NCBI GenBank assembly: GCA_945902805.1
Contig: CAMDMZ010000005.1
Coordinates: 84,303 to 148,302, forward strand
Direction: 5' to 3'
Length of the DNA stretch: 64,000 nucleotides
Origin: Propionivibrio dicarboxylicus
Lineage (GTDB): Bacteria; Pseudomonadota; Gammaproteobacteria; Burkholderiales; Rhodocyclaceae
The notes beneath the pieces were generated by a model, which worked only from the letters and a program-made list of their open reading frames with translations, did not search any database and was not told the DNA's origin. A program made the translations under genes and the position numbers. Below are positions 21,613 to 30,873 of the stretch, piece by piece; positions within the stretch are counted from its first letter, which is position 1; every line of letters begins with the position of its first letter.

Positions 21613-21632
21613 TTGTATTAACTGTAATACAA
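21613..21632. promoter_or_regulatory. Operator palindrome of the VapBC-like pair
   Basis: Perfect 8-bp arms around a 4-bp spacer: TTGTATTAactgTAATACAA. It is AT-rich in an otherwise GC-rich neighbourhood and lies 20 bp upstream of the antitoxin start, where the promoter should be. Binding by the antitoxin/toxin complex is inferred. Confidence 0.75.
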
Positions 21633-21645
21633 ATTCAGGAACATT

Positions 21646-23277
21646 TCAAGCAACGCCCTGACTGGCTAGGTATTCTTCATAGCTGCCACGGTAATCGACG
21701 ATCTGGTGATCCAGCTTGATGTCGATGATCCGTGTCGCCAGGGAGCTGACGAACTCGCGATCGTGCGAGACAAAAATGAGCGTGCCGGCAAACTTTTCCA
21801 GCGCGGTGTTGAGTGATTCGATTGATTCCATGTCGAGGTGATTGGTCGGCTCGTCCATTAGCAGCACGTTGTTCCGCAGCAGCATCAGACGCCCAAACAG
21901 CATGCGGCCTTGTTCGCCGCCGGAGATGACATTGACTGCCTTTTTGGCGTCGTCGCCGGAGAACAGCAAGCGGCCAAGTGTGCCGCGAATCAAGGTTTCG
22001 AGATCGCCGCCATCGTAACCGCCGGCACGCGCATAGCCGGCGATCCATTCGGTGAGCGGCGTGGTGTCGGCGAAGTCGGCCGCGTGGTCCTGGGCAAAGA
22101 CGCCGGGGCGGGCTTTTTCTGCCCATTTCACGTGGCCGCCCTGCGGCGTCAAACCGTCCAGCGTTTCGCCAGCCAACAGACGCAGCAGCGTGGTTTTGCC
22201 AACACCGTTCTCGCCGATGATGGCGACCTTGTCGCCGGCGTCGATGGTAGTGGTGAAGTTGGCAATGATCGGCAGCTTGGGATCGTAGCCAAAACGCAGT
22301 TTTTCGATTTCGACGGCGTGACGATGCAGCTTCTCCTTGTCGTCGTATTCAAAGCGTATCCAAGGGTACTGGCGTGACGAGGGCTTGATGTCTTCCGGCC
22401 GAATCTTCTCGATCAGCTTCAAGCGGCTGGTGGCCTGCTTGGCCTTGGACTTGTTGGCCGAGAAGCGGCGCACGAAGCCCTGCAGGTCGGCAACGCGTTC
22501 CTTGGCCTTGGCATTGGCCGAAATCTGGCGTTCGCGGGCGACGGTCGAGGCTTCCATGAAGTCGTCGTAGTTACCGCCGTAAACCTTGATCGTGCCGTAA
22601 TCCAGATCAGCCATGTGGGTACAGACCTGGTTCAGGAAGTGGCGGTCGTGCGAGATGATGATCATCGTGCTCTCGCGCTCGTTGAGGATGTCTTCCAGCC
22701 AGCGGATGGTATCGATGTCGAGGTTGTTGGTCGGCTCGTCGAGCAGCAGAATGTGCGGGTTGGCGAACAGTGCCTGCACCAGCAGGACGCGCAGCTTCCA
22801 GCCCGGTGCCACTTCGCTCATCGGCCCGTTGTGCTTTTCGATCGGGATGCCGGCGCCGAGCAACAACTCACCAGCGCGCGATTCGGCGGTGTAGCCACCG
22901 AATTCGGCGAAATGCGATTCCAGCTCGGCGGCGTGCATGTAGTCGTCTTCGGAAGCCTCCGGATTGGCGTAGATCGCGTCGCGCTCCGTCAAACAGGCCC
23001 ACATCTCGGCGTGGCCCATCATCACCACATCGAGCACCCGCATGTCTTCGAAGGCGAACTGATCCTGGCGCAGGAAGGCCATGCGCTCGCCGGTATCCAG
23101 CGCTACGTTGCCGCCGGATGGCTCCAGAACGCCGGCCAGAATCTTCATGAAGGTGGATTTGCCGGCACCGTTGGCACCGATCAGGCCGTAGCGATTGCCC
23201 TCGCCAAACTTGACCGAGACATTCTCGAAAAGAGGCTTGGCCCCGAACTGGATAGTAATGTTGGACGCAATGAGCAT
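21646..23277 (-). CDS. ABC-F ATPase (YbiT-like)
   Basis: 543 aa, two ABC domains without membrane segments. Walker [10 protein letters not shown] and GENGVGKTT; Walker [12 protein letters not shown] and [11 protein letters not shown]; the second signature is reduced ([10 protein letters not shown]). The linker segment [20 protein letters not shown] and [11 protein letters not shown] point to the YbiT subgroup. Unlike the ABC-F at 15.9-17.8 kb it has no long C-terminal coiled coil. Presumed ribosome-associated translation factor. Confidence 0.9.
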   Translation of the reverse strand: MLIASNITIQFGAKPLFENVSVKFGEGNRYGLIGANGAGKSTFMKILAGVLEPSGGNVALDTGERMAFLRQDQFAFEDMRVLDVVMMGHAEMWACLTERDAIYANPEASEDDYMHAAELESHFAEFGGYTAESRAGELLLGAGIPIEKHNGPMSEVAPGWKLRVLLVQALFANPHILLLDEPTNNLDIDTIRWLEDILNERESTMIIISHDRHFLNQVCTHMADLDYGTIKVYGGNYDDFMEASTVARERQISANAKAKERVADLQGFVRRFSANKSKAKQATSRLKLIEKIRPEDIKPSSRQYPWIRFEYDDKEKLHRHAVEIEKLRFGYDPKLPIIANFTTTIDAGDKVAIIGENGVGKTTLLRLLAGETLDGLTPQGGHVKWAEKARPGVFAQDHAADFADTTPLTEWIAGYARAGGYDGGDLETLIRGTLGRLLFSGDDAKKAVNVISGGEQGRMLFGRLMLLRNNVLLMDEPTNHLDMESIESLNTALEKFAGTLIFVSHDREFVSSLATRIIDIKLDHQIVDYRGSYEEYLASQGVA

Positions 23278-23374
23278 GGGGCGAAAACCGGCGAAGTGAT
23301 GTTGGAGATACGGTGGAGATACGGCGAACCCGAAGAGACGCGCATTCTACCGAGCGACGTGCGGCAAGTCATTG

Positions 23375-23400
23375 AAAAGTCGGTGCTGGCGGGACGGCGG
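23375..23400 (+). repeat. Dispersed 26-bp repeat, copy 3 (intergenic)
   Basis: 25 of 26 bases match the consensus. It lies in the 268-bp gap between the divergent starts of the YbiT-like ABC-F gene and the TonB-receptor gene, so it is under no coding constraint. Confidence 0.8.
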
Positions 23401-23545
23401 TCACCCGCAGCGTAGCCCGATTTCAAGTCATTCGGTGCCATCCCGACTGCCTCGTACTGATTCAGGTCGCAACAAAGGCCGCCAGAGCTTCAGGTTTTCG
23501 TCATATACTCGAACCAATATTCATTCGAAGTACCGATTTTCCCCT

Positions 23546-25531
23546 ATGAAAATGCGATTTTTATCACTTTGCGTCAGCACGATGTTTCTCGCGGGAAACG
23601 TCGCAGCTGCCACCACCGGTAACGAGAACGCCAAGTCCGCTTCCGAGCACGACTACCTGGGCGATCTACCCGTGGTGCTCTCGGTCACTCGTTTAGCGCA
23701 GCCCCAGGACGACGTTCCCGGTGCCGTCACCATCATTGATCGGGAAATGATCCGCCGCAGCGGTGCCCGCGAACTGGCGGATGTCCTGCGGCTGGTGCCG
23801 GGATTTGTCATGACCCGCTGGCAGGCGGGGCTGTCGGTTGCTTACCACGCTGGCATGGATCTCTATGGGTCGCGGATGCAGGTTTATGTCGATGGGCGCT
23901 CCGTCTATTCCAGCTACTATCTGGGCGACACGCACTTCGGATTGCAGGGACTGATCCTTGACGACATCGAACGCATCGAAGTGCTGCGCGGTTCAAACTC
24001 CGCTAGTTATGGTGCGAATGCCTTTCTCGGCGTGGTGAACATCATCACCCGCCATACCGCTGACTCGCAAGGCGTGATGGTTTCCGCCACCCAGGGCGAG
24101 GGACACATCAACGACGCTGCCGCACGTATTGGTTGGGGAAACGCCGAAGCAAGCTTCCGCATATCGGCTGCCCGCAACAAGGATTCCGGGTTGGCCAACA
24201 ATGTGGATAACAACAGTCAATCGCGGGTCAATTTTCGCGGCGATCTGACCGTCTCGCCACGCGACAAAATTCAGTTGGCGGCCGGAGGTTCCGAGATCGA
24301 TTACGAGTGGGGCGTCGGCAAAGCGACGAATCCTTTCCGCCCGGTTGGTTACTCCAATCAATTCATCAACGGCCGCTGGACGCATGAGCTGGATGCGCAC
24401 AGCAGCCTGGAGTTGCGCCTGACCCATGATGTGGAACGCCTGCGCGACAGTTTTATTGCCGCCACAACGGTGTTGAAGGTTCCTTACACGGCCGTGGTGT
24501 CAACGAGTGGCGAGGCGCGACGCACGGAACTGGGCGCGCAATACCAAGCCGCATTGGGAGAAAACGTACGTGCCGTTGGCGGTGCTGAATTTAGGCGCGA
24601 AGTGGTTCGCTCGCTTGCCCTGTTTGGGTCTCCTGATGCGCGGACCGCCCAGCAATGGCGTGTGTTTGGCAATCTCGAATGGCGCGCCAGTCCCGATTGG
24701 TTGCTTCAGGCCGGCGCCTTGCAGGAATCGCACAGCATTACCGGCGACGCGTTTGCGCCACGGCTGGCCGTCAACTATCAGTTGCGGCCGGATCACACCT
24801 TGCGTGCGGTCACGACCAAGGCCTATCGTTCGCCAACGGTGTTCGATCACTTCGGCGACTGGCACTTCAACGACATCGCCAGCGGCGTCCTGATCCCGGT
24901 ACAGGGTCGTTCTTACCTGGCCGAAGGAGCGGTCAGCAATGAATCGATGGTAGCCCATGAGATCGGCTATCTCGGACGCTACCGCGACCTTGGCCTGACC
25001 GTCGATGTCCGTGTCTTCGTCGAGAAAATGGACGACAAGATCAAGCAAACGCCACGCGTCATTGGCTCGGTGGCGACCTTTCCCAATTACTTTCCGTTTG
25101 TCACGCGAGCGGAAAATCTCGCCGGTCCGCGCTTTAAAGGTGTCGAGTACGAATTAATCTGGCAAGCTTACGCTGGCACGAAGCTATTGTTCAACCAGGC
25201 GCACATGAGTACTACACAGGGCGAAGCCGAGAACGACAATCTGGAAACGCCTAAACGCACCGCAACCCTGGCCTGGTTCCAGTCCTTGCCCGGTGGCCTG
25301 GAAGCCACGCTTATCTCGACCTTCTCCACACCAATCAAATGGGCCGGTGGCGGCGAAATGCTGGGTAACAGCCGTCGCGTTGACCTCCGCCTGGGCCTGC
25401 CGTTCCGGGTGGGCGCCACCCGTGGCGAAGTGGCACTCGTTACCCAATCCATCAATGGCAGTTCAGCCATCTACAAGGCCGAACTGGAACAGGAACGACG
25501 CACTTTCGTCACCGTCAGACTGGATTTCTAA
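23546..25531 (+). CDS. TonB-dependent outer-membrane receptor
   Basis: 661 aa with a signal peptide (MKMRFLSLCVSTMFLAGNVAA). The plug domain is clear (VTIIDREMIRRSGARELADV, YVDGRSVYSSYY, IERIEVLRGSNSASYGANAF, VVNIITRH) and is followed by a barrel ending VTVRLDF. Start 23546 was preferred over ATG 23372 because only it leads directly into a signal peptide. The next genes, 6 nt away and overlapping, encode a periplasmic binding protein and a hybrid kinase, so the receptor may serve sensing as well as uptake. The ligand is unknown. Confidence 0.88.
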   Translation: MKMRFLSLCVSTMFLAGNVAAATTGNENAKSASEHDYLGDLPVVLSVTRLAQPQDDVPGAVTIIDREMIRRSGARELADVLRLVPGFVMTRWQAGLSVAYHAGMDLYGSRMQVYVDGRSVYSSYYLGDTHFGLQGLILDDIERIEVLRGSNSASYGANAFLGVVNIITRHTADSQGVMVSATQGEGHINDAAARIGWGNAEASFRISAARNKDSGLANNVDNNSQSRVNFRGDLTVSPRDKIQLAAGGSEIDYEWGVGKATNPFRPVGYSNQFINGRWTHELDAHSSLELRLTHDVERLRDSFIAATTVLKVPYTAVVSTSGEARRTELGAQYQAALGENVRAVGGAEFRREVVRSLALFGSPDARTAQQWRVFGNLEWRASPDWLLQAGALQESHSITGDAFAPRLAVNYQLRPDHTLRAVTTKAYRSPTVFDHFGDWHFNDIASGVLIPVQGRSYLAEGAVSNESMVAHEIGYLGRYRDLGLTVDVRVFVEKMDDKIKQTPRVIGSVATFPNYFPFVTRAENLAGPRFKGVEYELIWQAYAGTKLLFNQAHMSTTQGEAENDNLETPKRTATLAWFQSLPGGLEATLISTFSTPIKWAGGGEMLGNSRRVDLRLGLPFRVGATRGEVALVTQSINGSSAIYKAELEQERRTFVTVRLDF

Positions 25532-25537
25532 AGTGGT

Positions 25538-26482
25538 ATGACCCGGCTTCTTCACCTCATTGGCCTTGCTTGCCTATGTCTTATGACATACGCTTCAGCG
25601 TGGGCGCAACCGGGGGGGAAGGCTGTTATATGGCTGGTCACGACTGATGCCAGCCCAATCTATCGCGAAGTCGCCGATACCATGCGTGCCGAGGTGGAAC
25701 GACTCCATCCGGCAGGCATCGAGTGGGTTGTCGTTGCGGCAAAAGAATTTGAATCCGCCACACCGCCGGCGCCCCGACTGATTGTCACCGTCGGTAGCGG
25801 CGCCTTTGCCGCCGTGGTTACCACGCTTCGCGCCGGCGAGAAATCCCCGCCGATTCTCGCGACCTTACTGCCACGTGTCGCCTTCGACCGCGATATCGCC
25901 CGCGCACCACAAAGACCACAAGCCTCGGCGGTTCTGCTCGATCAACCGCCAGCGCGCCAAGCGGCCTTGATTCGCGCGGCCTTGCCCACTGCTAAGCGGA
26001 TCGGCCTGCTGCTGGGGCCAGAGTCAAAACCGATGCAGAGTTCGGTGCAAACCGCTCTCAGTGCACAAGGATTAGCGTCTCACGTCGAGGACGTGACGCA
26101 ACGCGGAATGTTCGCCGCACTGCAGAATTTGCTGGATGATAGCGATGCGCTGTTGGCACTGGCCGATCCGACCGTATTCAATAGTGAAACAGTGGCCAGC
26201 ATCCTGACCGCCGGCTATCGTCGCAAAGTTCCGCTGATCGCCTTTTCGGCGGCCTACGTCAAAGCGGGCGCCTTGCTTGCCATTTACGCCACGCCCGAAC
26301 AAGTCGCGCATGACGGCGCCCGGGTCGTCGGCGCAGTTCTCGCCGGGTTGCCGCTACCGGCGCCGGCCACGCCATCCGAATTTACAATCGGGATAAACTC
26401 AGTGGTCGCCCGCTCTCTTGGCTTGAGCTTGAGTGAAGACGAGTTGCGGCGCCAAATGCGGCGCGAAGAAGGCAAGCCATGA
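25538..26482 (+). CDS. Periplasmic substrate-binding protein (ABC_sub_bind type)
   Basis: 314 aa with a signal peptide ending YASAWAQ. The two-lobed binding-protein pattern is seen in LIVTVGSGAFAAVV, AKRIGLLLGPESKP and LLALADPTVFN, resembling the orphan ABC_sub_bind family. There is no permease or ATPase gene nearby; it sits between a TonB receptor and a sensor kinase, so it more likely presents a ligand to the kinase. ATGA overlap with the kinase gene. Confidence 0.72.
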   Translation: MTRLLHLIGLACLCLMTYASAWAQPGGKAVIWLVTTDASPIYREVADTMRAEVERLHPAGIEWVVVAAKEFESATPPAPRLIVTVGSGAFAAVVTTLRAGEKSPPILATLLPRVAFDRDIARAPQRPQASAVLLDQPPARQAALIRAALPTAKRIGLLLGPESKPMQSSVQTALSAQGLASHVEDVTQRGMFAALQNLLDDSDALLALADPTVFNSETVASILTAGYRRKVPLIAFSAAYVKAGALLAIYATPEQVAHDGARVVGAVLAGLPLPAPATPSEFTIGINSVVARSLGLSLSEDELRRQMRREEGKP

Positions 26483-28380
26483 CCCTGCGCAGCCGTGTCG
26501 TGTTGGCCGCCTTGATTCCGGTGACGCTGGTGGCGATCACGCTGACCACCTTATTTCTGGTGCGACATTTGGGCGATCTTGATCGTGCCCTCGAATTGCA
26601 TGGTCAAGCCTTGGCCCGTCAGGCCGCTGTCTCGGCGGAATTCAGTTTATTCACCGGCAACCGAGAGGTGCTTTCAGCCTTGGTGCAAGGTGTGGCTCGA
26701 ACCGACGACGATATTTCTGGAGTGGCGATACTCGACCAGCAAGGAAAGATCGTCGCCGATGCCGGTCGGCTGAACCGAGACGCGTGGCCCACCTTGGCTG
26801 CACATGAAACACGAACCAACGGCGCGCGCAAAACCGCATTTGCAGTCCCCATTGAACAACGCGCACTGGCGGTCGATGACGCGTACTCCGGCACCGAGTT
26901 CGCTGTGGCGGCAGGGCCGCGTCAGCAGCTTGGCCACGTGGTGATTGAATTTACGCGCGAACGGCTGATCGAGGAACACATACGATTGATTGTGATTGGG
27001 CTGCTGACGGCTCTATTTGGTGCGGGCTTGGGGGGATTCATTGCCCTGCGTATTGCGCGCAGCGTAACCGAGCCGTTACTGGAGGCCACTGACGTGGTCA
27101 TCCGCATCGGTCACGGCGATCTCGCGGCGCGGGTAGATGCGGTGAAAGCCGGCCCCTTGCTGGATCTTGCCACCGGGATAAACGCGATGGCCGTGCGGAT
27201 CGGTTTAACGCAAGGAGAGCTGCAACAGCGGATTGACGCCGCGACCGCCGAGCTGGTTGCACAACGGGATGCCGCTGAACGTGCCACGACGGCCAAATCA
27301 CGTTTTCTGGCCGCCGCCAGCCATGATTTGCGCCAGCCCTTGCACGCGCTGGGACTCTTTGTTTCACGATTGATCAAGCTCTCCTGGAAGGGCGAGCAGC
27401 GGCAATTGATCGATCACGTTGAGGAATCGGTTACATCTTTGCAAGATATGCTCGACCGGCTGCTCGACATATCACGCCTGGAGGCTGGGGGTTACCGCGT
27501 CGACGCCGCAGATTTTGATCTGCAACCGATGCTGCAACGAGTGGCGCGTGAGTTCGCGCCGATTGCTCACGACCAACACATTCACTTACGTGTGCGCTCG
27601 TTGCCGATCTGGATTCATAGTGATCCGCGCCTGGTCGAGCGGGTCGTCTTTAACCTGTTGACCAATGCCCTGCGTTACACCCGGCAGGGTGGCGTATTGG
27701 TAGCCAGTCGACGCCAAGGCGAACAGGTGCGAATCCAGGTCTGGGATACCGGGCGCGGTATTGCGCCGGAACTTCAGTCCGAGATTTTTGAAGAATACGT
27801 GCAAATTGGCAATGATGAGCGTGACCAGCGCAAGGGCCTCGGTCTCGGTCTGGCCATCTGTAAACGGATCGCCAGCTTGTTATCCGCCACGATCGGGATG
27901 CGCTCGGTTCCCGGTCGTGGTTCCGTGTTCTGGATTGATCTACCCATCGGAGCACCAACGATAGCGATCGCGTCGGCACTTCAGGCAGAACCAAACACGC
28001 TGCAAGGACCCATACTGGTGGTCGATGATGATCCCCTGTGTCTTGCCAGTACCGCCGACGTCATTTCCGGCTGGGGTGGGACGGTTAGCGTAGCCAACAG
28101 TGCCGAAAGCGCGCTTGACCTGTGTCGCAATGAACTCGTGACGTATGTGCTGGCGGTATGCGACATCCGTCTTCCGGGCGACGTGGATGGCATTGCGCTT
28201 GGCCAACGCTTGCGGCAGCTAAACCCAAGCATACGCATCGTGCTGGTTAGCGCCGACGTGACGCCGTTGGTTCAGGCTCAGGCACGCCGGGCAGGTTTTT
28301 CATTACTCAAAAAACCCGTGGCCCCGGCGCGTTTGCGCGCAATGCTACTAAGTTTGCTGGAACCCAAGTCATTGCCGTAG
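26479..28380 (+). CDS. Membrane hybrid histidine kinase with receiver domain
   Basis: 633 aa. Two membrane segments (about 9-28 and 169-191) flank a periplasmic sensor region; then HAMP (192-245), HisKA with His282 in SHDLRQPLHALGLF, HATPase with NLLTNALRY, DTGRGI and GLGLGL, and a C-terminal receiver with Asp562 in CDIRLP. The DLRQPLHALG variant of the H box defines a subgroup common in betaproteobacteria. No separate DNA-binding regulator follows, so the output partner is not evident. Confidence 0.9.
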   Translation: MTLRSRVVLAALIPVTLVAITLTTLFLVRHLGDLDRALELHGQALARQAAVSAEFSLFTGNREVLSALVQGVARTDDDISGVAILDQQGKIVADAGRLNRDAWPTLAAHETRTNGARKTAFAVPIEQRALAVDDAYSGTEFAVAAGPRQQLGHVVIEFTRERLIEEHIRLIVIGLLTALFGAGLGGFIALRIARSVTEPLLEATDVVIRIGHGDLAARVDAVKAGPLLDLATGINAMAVRIGLTQGELQQRIDAATAELVAQRDAAERATTAKSRFLAAASHDLRQPLHALGLFVSRLIKLSWKGEQRQLIDHVEESVTSLQDMLDRLLDISRLEAGGYRVDAADFDLQPMLQRVAREFAPIAHDQHIHLRVRSLPIWIHSDPRLVERVVFNLLTNALRYTRQGGVLVASRRQGEQVRIQVWDTGRGIAPELQSEIFEEYVQIGNDERDQRKGLGLGLAICKRIASLLSATIGMRSVPGRGSVFWIDLPIGAPTIAIASALQAEPNTLQGPILVVDDDPLCLASTADVISGWGGTVSVANSAESALDLCRNELVTYVLAVCDIRLPGDVDGIALGQRLRQLNPSIRIVLVSADVTPLVQAQARRAGFSLLKKPVAPARLRAMLLSLLEPKSLP

Positions 28381-28465
28381 GCGCGCCTGGCGCGCCTGGC
28401 ACAATTGGCACACCCGGCAACTTGAATATGCCGTTGGCAGTCGGCTTTTGCTGATCGGGCTCGGT

Positions 28466-30118
28466 TTAGCGAATCTCCAACAGGCTTTCGTCCCAGGCGG
28501 CGTGCTTTTCTAGACCCACCAGATTGGCTACGGTTGCCGCGATGTTCGATAGCCCGGCCGTCGGCGTCTGCTTCAGGCCCAGCTTGGAGCCGCTGACGTT
28601 ATCGTAGAGGATCAGCGGCACGGGATTAAGCGTGTGCGCGGTCTTGGCCTTATAAGAGCCATCCTTGTTTTTCGCCGGTTCACCGCTCTTCTTGTCAATC
28701 TCGTACATTTCGTCGGCGTTGCCGTGATCGGCCGTGATCAAGGCCACGCCGCCCATCGCGTCGATCACCGGCAGGATGCGCGCCAGTTGCAGATCGACGG
28801 CCTCGATGGACATCGTCGCGGCGCGGAAATTGCCGGTATGGCCGACCATGTCGCCATTGGCGAAATTGCAGCGCAGCGTCTTGTAGGCGCCGCTCTTGAG
28901 TGCAGAGATCATCGCATCGGCAATTTCGGCGGCCTTCATCCACGGCCGCTGTTCGAAAGGCACGACGTCGCTCGGCACTTCCTGGTAGGTCTCGCCGGCG
29001 AACTTGCCGGAGCGGTTGCCGTTCCAGAAATAGGTGACATGGCCGAACTTCTGCGTTTCGGAGCAGGCGAACTGGGCAATGCTGGCTTTGCTGAACCATT
29101 CGCCCATGGTGTCCTTGATCGCCGGCGGGGCGACGAGGAAGCGGGGCGGCAGTTTGAGGTCGCCGTCGTACTGCAGCATGCCGGCGTAGGTGACTTTCGG
29201 CATCCGCACGCGGTCGAACTTGTCGAACACGGTTTCCTCAAAGGCGCGGGTGATCTCGATCGCGCGGTCGCCACGGAAGTTGAAGAAGACGACTGAATCG
29301 CCATCCTCGATGGTGCCGACCGGCTTGCCGTTCTCGGCGATGACGAAGGGTGGCAGATCCTGGTCGATGGTTCCCGGGTGCTGCTGGCGCAGGCCGTTGA
29401 CCGCCTCCGTCGCGTTGGCGAACTGCGTACCTTCGCCCAGCACATGCACCTTCCAGCCACGTTCGACCATGGACCAGTTGGCGTCGTAGCGATCCATGGT
29501 GATGTTCTGCCGACCGCCGCCGGACGCGATGCGCGCATCGAAACCGGCATCGCTGATTTCGGAGAGAAAGGCCTCGAACGGCGCCACGTATTCGAGTGCA
29601 CTGGTCTCCGGCACGTCGCGGCCATCGAGCAGGGCGTGGATGCACACACGCTTGACGCCTTCGGCCTTGGCCTGAACCACCATCGCCTTCAGGTGGTCGA
29701 TGTGGCTGTGCACGTTGCCGTCCGAGAACAGGCCGATGAAATGGATCACGCCGCGCCCGGCGCGTTCACCCTCTTTTGCGCCGGCAACGATCTGCTGCCA
29801 CGCTTCGCCGCGCCAGATGGCACCGTTGGCAATGGCGTCGGCGACCAGCGACGCGCCCTGGCTGTAAACCTGCCCGGCGCCAATCGCGTTGTGCCCGACC
29901 TCGGAATTGCCCATGTCGTCGTCGGAGGGCATGCCGACCGCCGTGCCGTGGGCACGCAGACGAATATTCGGATAGGTGGCGAACAGGCGGTCGAGTGTCG
30001 GCTTGCGGGCAGCGGCAATGGCACTACCGACATCCGTCTTGGCCAAGCCGTAGCCGTCCATGACGATGATGACGATCGGGCCCGGTATTCCGGGAAAGGT
30101 GGGGAGTTTGGCTAACAT
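28466..30118 (-). CDS. gpmI: 2,3-bisphosphoglycerate-independent phosphoglycerate mutase
   Basis: 550 aa. Interconverts 3- and 2-phosphoglycerate in glycolysis. Alkaline-phosphatase-fold signatures are VIIVMDGYG (metal-binding Asp), the phosphoserine loop DDDMGNSEVGHNA, GRDVPETSALEY, and ITADHGNADEM with metal-binding Asp and His. It is convergent with the hybrid kinase gene, separated by 85 bp that contain a tandem GGCGCGCCT doublet (28380-28397). Confidence 0.95.
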   Translation of the reverse strand: MLAKLPTFPGIPGPIVIIVMDGYGLAKTDVGSAIAAARKPTLDRLFATYPNIRLRAHGTAVGMPSDDDMGNSEVGHNAIGAGQVYSQGASLVADAIANGAIWRGEAWQQIVAGAKEGERAGRGVIHFIGLFSDGNVHSHIDHLKAMVVQAKAEGVKRVCIHALLDGRDVPETSALEYVAPFEAFLSEISDAGFDARIASGGGRQNITMDRYDANWSMVERGWKVHVLGEGTQFANATEAVNGLRQQHPGTIDQDLPPFVIAENGKPVGTIEDGDSVVFFNFRGDRAIEITRAFEETVFDKFDRVRMPKVTYAGMLQYDGDLKLPPRFLVAPPAIKDTMGEWFSKASIAQFACSETQKFGHVTYFWNGNRSGKFAGETYQEVPSDVVPFEQRPWMKAAEIADAMISALKSGAYKTLRCNFANGDMVGHTGNFRAATMSIEAVDLQLARILPVIDAMGGVALITADHGNADEMYEIDKKSGEPAKNKDGSYKAKTAHTLNPVPLILYDNVSGSKLGLKQTPTAGLSNIAATVANLVGLEKHAAWDESLLEIR

Positions 30119-30254
30119 GTGGGCGATTCCAACTGGAATGAAGGTAGCGCGCCGAGTGGCGCGATGCCAAGTATCCGCGCCCGGATAAGCCTAGTCAATC
30201 CTTAGCCTTCCATGATCTTCCACGATCGCGGCCACAACCACGGTCACGGCTAAC

Positions 30255-30280
30255 ACGCCGTCCCGCCAGCACCGACTTTT
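30255..30280 (-). repeat. Dispersed 26-bp repeat, copy 4 (overlaps a stop codon)
   Basis: 25 of 26 bases match the consensus, read on the minus strand. Its first base is also the last base of the TAA stop (30280-30282) of the ANTAR regulator gene, so it lies just beyond the coding region. Confidence 0.8.
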
Positions 30281-30873
30281 TAGCCCACTGCCGCAATCAG
30301 TTCCTCGGCCAGCGCCAGCAGCTTGATGCGCCGCGCCCGCGCGGTCTTGCGCAAATGATCAAATGCCGCCGTGCGCCCGAGACCTTGCGTCACCATCACA
30401 ATGCCGATCGCCACGTTGATCTCGCGATCGGCTTCGAGCGCAGTCTGCAACTGGCGTTGCACCTTGCGCAGACCCTGCAGATCGGCCGCCCGCGCCAGCG
30501 CCGCTTCAATGGCCGGCGCCAGTTGTGGCACATCCACCGGTTTCACCAGATAGGCCATGGCTCCTTCCTGCGAAGCTTGTTCGACGGTGTGCGCGTCCGC
30601 CATGGCCGTCAGCAGGATGAACGGAATGTGGTCGAGATTATGCAAACGCTCCGCCAGTTCCAGGCCGTTGCGTTCCGGCATCATCACATCGACAATCGCC
30701 AGGTCAGGACGAATGCCACCGGCCAACAGGTCTTCGGCTTCCGCCACCGATTCTGCCTTGACGACCACATAGCCGGCGCTTTCGAGCCCTCGACAGAGGG
30801 TTGCCAGCACCAGCCGGTTGTCATCGACCAGCAACAGTTTGCGTGGCGATGAGACAGAATTGCTTGGGCTCAT
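30280..30873 (-). CDS. Response regulator with ANTAR RNA-binding output domain
   Basis: 197 aa. Receiver domain with Asp62 in IVDVMMP, Thr in ILLTAM and Lys in YLVKPV; a short helical linker; then an ANTAR domain (NVAIGIVMVTQGL, AFDHLRKTARARRIKL). ANTAR regulators bind paired hairpins in nascent RNA and prevent transcription termination. It is coupled by a 4-nt overlap to the upstream HisKA_2 kinase, its likely partner. The target operon is not identified here. Confidence 0.9.
   Translation of the reverse strand: MSPSNSVSSPRKLLLVDDNRLVLATLCRGLESAGYVVVKAESVAEAEDLLAGGIRPDLAIVDVMMPERNGLELAERLHNLDHIPFILLTAMADAHTVEQASQEGAMAYLVKPVDVPQLAPAIEAALARAADLQGLRKVQRQLQTALEADREINVAIGIVMVTQGLGRTAAFDHLRKTARARRIKLLALAEELIAAVG

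Noticed and set aside
23372..23545. 58-residue extension of the first TonB receptor
   Set aside because: It contains the repeat copy and no signal peptide; the signal peptide starts at 23546.
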